Source: an uncultured Microbacteriaceae bacterium (lineage in GTDB: Bacteria; Actinomycetota; Actinomycetes; Actinomycetales; Microbacteriaceae). From it: 15,576 nucleotides of DNA. Positions 12,944 to 15,576 of this stretch are shown here, in pieces (within the stretch, counting starts at the first letter, position 1; every line of letters starts with the position of its first letter). A program made the translations under genes and the position numbers. Where the stretch lies: contig CAIRWJ010000170.1 in assembly GCA_903882245.1 (NCBI GenBank), positions 1 to 15,576 on the forward strand, in the 5' to 3' direction. The notes below the pieces were generated by a model that worked only from the letters and a program-made list of their open reading frames with translations, was not told the origin of the DNA and did no database searches.

Positions 12944-14212
12944 TTACTGTTCGCGCAGTCCCCACGGTTGACCGTAGCCACCGTCTGCTTCCGGGGCGGC
13001 CATGAGGTCGAGGAAAGGTTTGGCATCAAATGCCTCCGGACCGAGGACACCCGAGCCCTCCCATTGGCCCGTGGCCAACAATTCGAGAGCAATGACGGGG
13101 TTGAGCGCGGTCTGCCAGACAACGCACTGCGTATCGTATTCGGCCATCGTCCACTCATTGTCGGACACGTGGTACAGGTAGACCTCGCGGGGTTTGCCGT
13201 TCTTGCCGATTCCGGTCACCCACACGCCGGCACATGTTTTTCCCTTCATGCGCGGACCAATAGTCGCGGGATCGGGCAACGCGGCGGCGACGACGTCACG
13301 CGGTGAAACCTCGACTGGCCCATTGGCACTTCGAACCCGAATTGGGTCATTCGAATCGAGATGAAGGCTGTGAAGGGTTTTCAGAACGCCAATGAACTCA
13401 TCGCCGAGTCCGTACTTGAACGTCACCCGCTTGGCCGGGAGCCAGCGCGGCATCATGAGTACCTCTTCGTGTTCGACGTTGACACATTCGACCGGTCCGA
13501 TACCTTCGGGGAAATCAAACACCTCCGGTTCGCTAAACGGTGGTGTCGTGAACCAACCCCGGTCCTTCTCCCAGATGACCGGTGGATTGAGGCATTCTTC
13601 GATCGTCGTCCAAATACTAAAGCTGGGCGCAAAAATTTCATTGCCCTCGTCATCTAATACGACGAGGTTCGCGCCGTCACGGGTTCCCAGCTCATCGACC
13701 TCACTGAACAAATGGTCGACGGCATATCGAGCAAACACGTTCGACATTCCCGGTTCGACGCCGATGCCGACTAGGGCGAGTTGCTTCGATTTCTCCCACT
13801 CGCCCGATGCAGCGAATTGCTCGTCTCCGAGTTTCACGCCTGTCTCGGAGTAGGGATTGGTTGGGTGGGGGTGAGACAGGCTCATCGCCATGTCGAGGTA
13901 ACCGGCACCCGCGGCTTTTGCCCCGGCAAAGATTGCCTGCACGAATTTCGGCTCGACGGCGTTCATGACGTGGGTCACGGAGTGGCGGCGCGCGACCTCG
14001 GCGACCACGTCCGCGTTTGATGCGTCGATTTGATCTGGCACGAATCGCACAGCGACCTCATCACCGTGTTTGCCTCGAATCCATTCAATGGTTCGCTCGG
14101 CGCGGGACTTGTCGTAATCGGTGACGATGATGGTTTCAAAAAAGGATCGTCGAGCGGCGATCTTGGCGATTGCGTCGCCCACACCGCCGGCGCCAACAAG
14201 GAGGATACGCAT
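12944..14212 (-). CDS. Saccharopine dehydrogenase-family oxidoreductase
   Basis: This 422-residue protein begins MRILLVGAGGVGDAIAKIAA, a Rossmann dinucleotide-binding motif at residues 7-12, with YDKSRAE after the second strand. The middle has MNAVEPKFVQAIFAGAKAAGAGYLDMA and the GVEPGMSNVFARYAVDHLF segment characteristic of saccharopine dehydrogenase and carboxynorspermidine synthase relatives; the C-terminal half carries CVNVEHEEVLMMPRW and TGIGKNGK. Family members make or cleave secondary amines joining an amino acid or polyamine to a keto acid or aldehyde. The substrate here is not known, and a lysine or polyamine role is only a guess. No SD precedes the ATG at 14212, but TAACCT lies 6 nt upstream. 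The GNAT gene ends 25 bp before it. Confidence 0.9.
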   Translation of the reverse strand: MRILLVGAGGVGDAIAKIAARRSFFETIIVTDYDKSRAERTIEWIRGKHGDEVAVRFVPDQIDASNADVVAEVARRHSVTHVMNAVEPKFVQAIFAGAKAAGAGYLDMAMSLSHPHPTNPYSETGVKLGDEQFAASGEWEKSKQLALVGIGVEPGMSNVFARYAVDHLFSEVDELGTRDGANLVVLDDEGNEIFAPSFSIWTTIEECLNPPVIWEKDRGWFTTPPFSEPEVFDFPEGIGPVECVNVEHEEVLMMPRWLPAKRVTFKYGLGDEFIGVLKTLHSLHLDSNDPIRVRSANGPVEVSPRDVVAAALPDPATIGPRMKGKTCAGVWVTGIGKNGKPREVYLYHVSDNEWTMAEYDTQCVVWQTALNPVIALELLATGQWEGSGVLGPEAFDAKPFLDLMAAPEADGGYGQPWGLREQ

Positions 14213-14218
14213 GACTTA

Positions 14219-14224
14219 AGGTTA
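14219..14224 (-). promoter_or_regulatory. -10 element of a probable leaderless dehydrogenase promoter
   Basis: On the minus strand TAACCT (14224-14219) precedes TAAGTC and the ATG at 14212. The spacing is the same 6 nt as at the other leaderless candidates. The -35 position (CCCGCG) is poor, so this site is weaker than the toxin-antitoxin promoter; readthrough from the GNAT gene is an alternative. Confidence 0.4.
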
Positions 14225-14237
14225 CCCTTGCGGGGGC

Positions 14238-15173
14238 TTACGCGGGGGGCGCCTTAGCCCACCCGTCGTTCGACATTTGAATCCACGACGATTCGGCGGC
14301 GAATCCGACCTTTTCGTAAAGACGGAGCGCCCCGGACTCGTTCGCGGTGTCGACGCCAAGTTCGACACTGTCGAATCCACGGGAGGCGCAATAGGCAATT
14401 CCGTGTCGGAGTAGCGCCTCACCGTAACCGTGTCCAACGTCATCCTGACTCACGCCGAGTGCGGAAATGTATCCACGCCGCTCCTCGATGAATTCATCGG
14501 TGCATTGGCAAAACCCAACCGTCCGGCCATCAACGGAGGCGCGGAAGATCCCATTCGGGTCGAAAGTATTCTCTGCTAACGCCAATTTGATCCATGAATC
14601 GAAGGGTCGAGCTTGAAAGCCGAAGTGGTTCTGAAAAGAATCTTGGTGGATTCGATGCCAGTCGCGTTGTTGATCGGGGTCTGCGGCATCAAAAGGTTCG
14701 ATCACGAGTCCAACTATTTGGGTGCTCGCGAAATCTGTTGGAATGGGCATTCGCATCGTGAAATATCGACGCAGAAGCGTAAAGCCGAATTTTGCCCACC
14801 CGTCGGTGAGCTCGGTGTCGAGAACATTCGCGCCTGGCCACATCGCCCAGTCGGGGTGTTCGTCTCGTGCCTTCGCGATAGTCCAGCCAATGATTTCATC
14901 CACATTTTTCACGTTGGCCGATACGTAGACGTCGGTGTAAAAGCGCTTTTTGAGCGCATCCGGATGCAAATTGACAACCGCGGCAAACGGCGAGACCTCG
15001 TCGATTTCCAGCAAATAGGTGGGACTCTCGTCTGCGTATCCATTCATGAAATCAGCGGTTCCGTCGTGGCTCATCATGCTCGCGGCCGGGTCTACCGCAA
15101 ACTCGTGTGCGTTGATGAGCGCCGCTACTGCGGTGGTGTCGGCGGCGGTCGCCTCGCGAACTGACGTGATCAA
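14238..15173 (-). CDS. Tandem GNAT-family N-acetyltransferase
   Basis: This 311-residue protein appears to hold two GNAT folds. The N-terminal half starts SVREATAADTTAVAALINAHE and has no clear acetyl-CoA loop, so it is probably degenerate. The C-terminal half contains GYISALGVSQDDVGHGYGEALLRHG at 234-258, where D-V-G-H-G-Y-G is the acetyl-CoA pyrophosphate loop, and NESGALRLYEKVGFA at 278-292, the usual last motif. GNAT enzymes move an acetyl group to an amine. The tandem layout is shared with the mycothiol synthase MshD, but I see no clear MshD signature, so the substrate is left open. The start is TTG at 15173 with a weak GAGAAA upstream; no ATG or GTG precedes the first conserved strand. 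Confidence 0.87.
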   Translation of the reverse strand: MITSVREATAADTTAVAALINAHEFAVDPAASMMSHDGTADFMNGYADESPTYLLEIDEVSPFAAVVNLHPDALKKRFYTDVYVSANVKNVDEIIGWTIAKARDEHPDWAMWPGANVLDTELTDGWAKFGFTLLRRYFTMRMPIPTDFASTQIVGLVIEPFDAADPDQQRDWHRIHQDSFQNHFGFQARPFDSWIKLALAENTFDPNGIFRASVDGRTVGFCQCTDEFIEERRGYISALGVSQDDVGHGYGEALLRHGIAYCASRGFDSVELGVDTANESGALRLYEKVGFAAESSWIQMSNDGWAKAPPA

Positions 15174-15315
15174 AAGTTTCTCGTTTCCGGAATCCGTGGG
15201 TCGGCAATTGACCCCGTTATACCTGAAAATCCTATTCGTTGCCTCTCACGCGGATGGACGCAACACTAGTCAGTTTTTGTTGACGCTGGTACGGTCAAGC
15301 AGAACGAGGGTTCAA

Positions 15316-15327
15316 GTGCAATTGCAC
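15316..15327. promoter_or_regulatory. 12-bp perfect palindrome upstream of the cupin gene
   Basis: GTGCAATTGCAC is its own reverse complement. GTGCAA recurs at 15338-15343 in the same orientation. The palindrome lies 46 bp before the cupin ATG in a 200-bp gap that holds no gene. It is a candidate operator for a dimeric regulator. TTGACG at 15280-15285 could be a -35, but no good -10 follows at 17 bp. Confidence 0.4.
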
Positions 15328-15373
15328 GCAGTGTGTTGTGCAAGTGAACGGCCCTAAACAAAGGAGACCACAA

Positions 15374-15576
15374 ATGGCAACAGGAGTCACTCAGATTGAC
15401 AACGGCGTTTTCCGGGTAACAAAGTGGACTATCGAGCCCAACGACGCGATTCCGATGCACGTGCACGAATTCGAATACGTGGTGGTTCCATTGGTCAATG
15501 ACGTTATGCAGGTGCGAACGGTCGATGGCGCAGAAGTCAGCGCAGAGATTCGGATCGGCGAAAGCTATGCCCGCCC
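15374..15576 (+). CDS. Cupin-domain protein (5' part, runs off the window)
   Basis: The ATG at 15374 has AAGGAG 7 nt upstream and the frame stays open to the window end (67 full codons). The product begins MATGVTQIDNGVFRVTKWTI and contains PMHVHEFEYVVVPL at 27-40, the cupin metal-binding H-x-H-(x)2-E cluster (His29, His31, Glu34), then further beta strands. Cupins of this type bind a divalent metal and include small enzymes and sensors; the truncated sequence does not tell which. The gene points away from the GNAT gene, with 200 bp between them that hold the palindrome above. Confidence 0.82.
   Translation, partial: MATGVTQIDNGVFRVTKWTIEPNDAIPMHVHEFEYVVVPLVNDVMQVRTVDGAEVSAEIRIGESYAR

Noticed and set aside
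12886-13158. Leftward frame with a repeated Trp-Thr-Lys
   Set aside because: The repeat is only the 9-bp promoter repeat read in frame, and the rest is a shadow of the dehydrogenase gene.
14238-15173. Naming the tandem GNAT as mycothiol synthase MshD
   Set aside because: Tandem layout and length fit, but I cannot see the specific MshD motifs, so the name would be unsupported.
1-15576. Insertion sequences, prophage genes, integrases or attachment sites
   Set aside because: No transposase, integrase or phage protein was seen, and no long direct or inverted repeats flank the toxin-antitoxin block; the tRNA-Trp 3' end is not repeated in the window as far as I can see.

Overview
The window reads as an actinomycete chromosome (Actinomycetota), moderately GC-rich and densely packed. 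The main evidence is a bS22 mini-gene, a hadA-hadB pair of MaoC-fold dehydratase subunits next to murB, tRNA-Trp placed directly before secE-nusG-rplK-rplA, a NusG with a long acidic N-terminal tail, and several start codons that sit exactly 6 nt after a TANNNT hexamer (the leaderless pattern known from actinobacteria). A Micrococcales-like relative is possible, but the sequence alone does not fix family or genus.

Layout. 1-1540: the 5' part of a leftward membrane protein, diverging from proC, then a small membrane-anchored Gly/Asp-rich protein closed by a strong terminator. 1541-2995: a rightward cluster of bS22, a glutaredoxin-like protein, a Dabb-domain protein and an SRAP-family DNA-repair protein, the last three overlapping or abutting. 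3008-4960: hadA-hadB-murB. 4957-6171: a leftward class I aminotransferase whose stop codon overlaps the murB stop. 6199-8812: tRNA-Trp, secE, nusG, rplK and rplA, with a small hairpin in three of the gaps and a UUCG-capped hairpin at the end. 8877-11027: an OmpR-type response regulator and its histidine kinase, lying between rplA and rplJ. 11029-12238: the rplJ-rplL operon with its own promoter, a structured L10-type leader containing an intrinsic terminator, and a final terminator. 12237-15173: a leftward block made of a Phd/PIN toxin-antitoxin pair with a repeat-bearing promoter, a saccharopine dehydrogenase-family oxidoreductase and a tandem GNAT acetyltransferase. 15374-15576: the start of a rightward cupin protein.

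The core is housekeeping: protein export (SecE), transcription elongation (NusG), ribosomal stalk and L1 stalk proteins, cell-wall precursor synthesis (MurB), proline synthesis (ProC) and transamination. The less ordinary parts are the toxin-antitoxin promoter, where three 9-bp direct repeats and one inverted half-site cover the -35 region; the two-component system placed between ribosomal protein operons; the Grx-Dabb-SRAP gene string; and the recurrent TANNNT-N6-start arrangement. I found no mobile element, CRISPR array, phage gene or rRNA. I do not see a convincing wholly new system.
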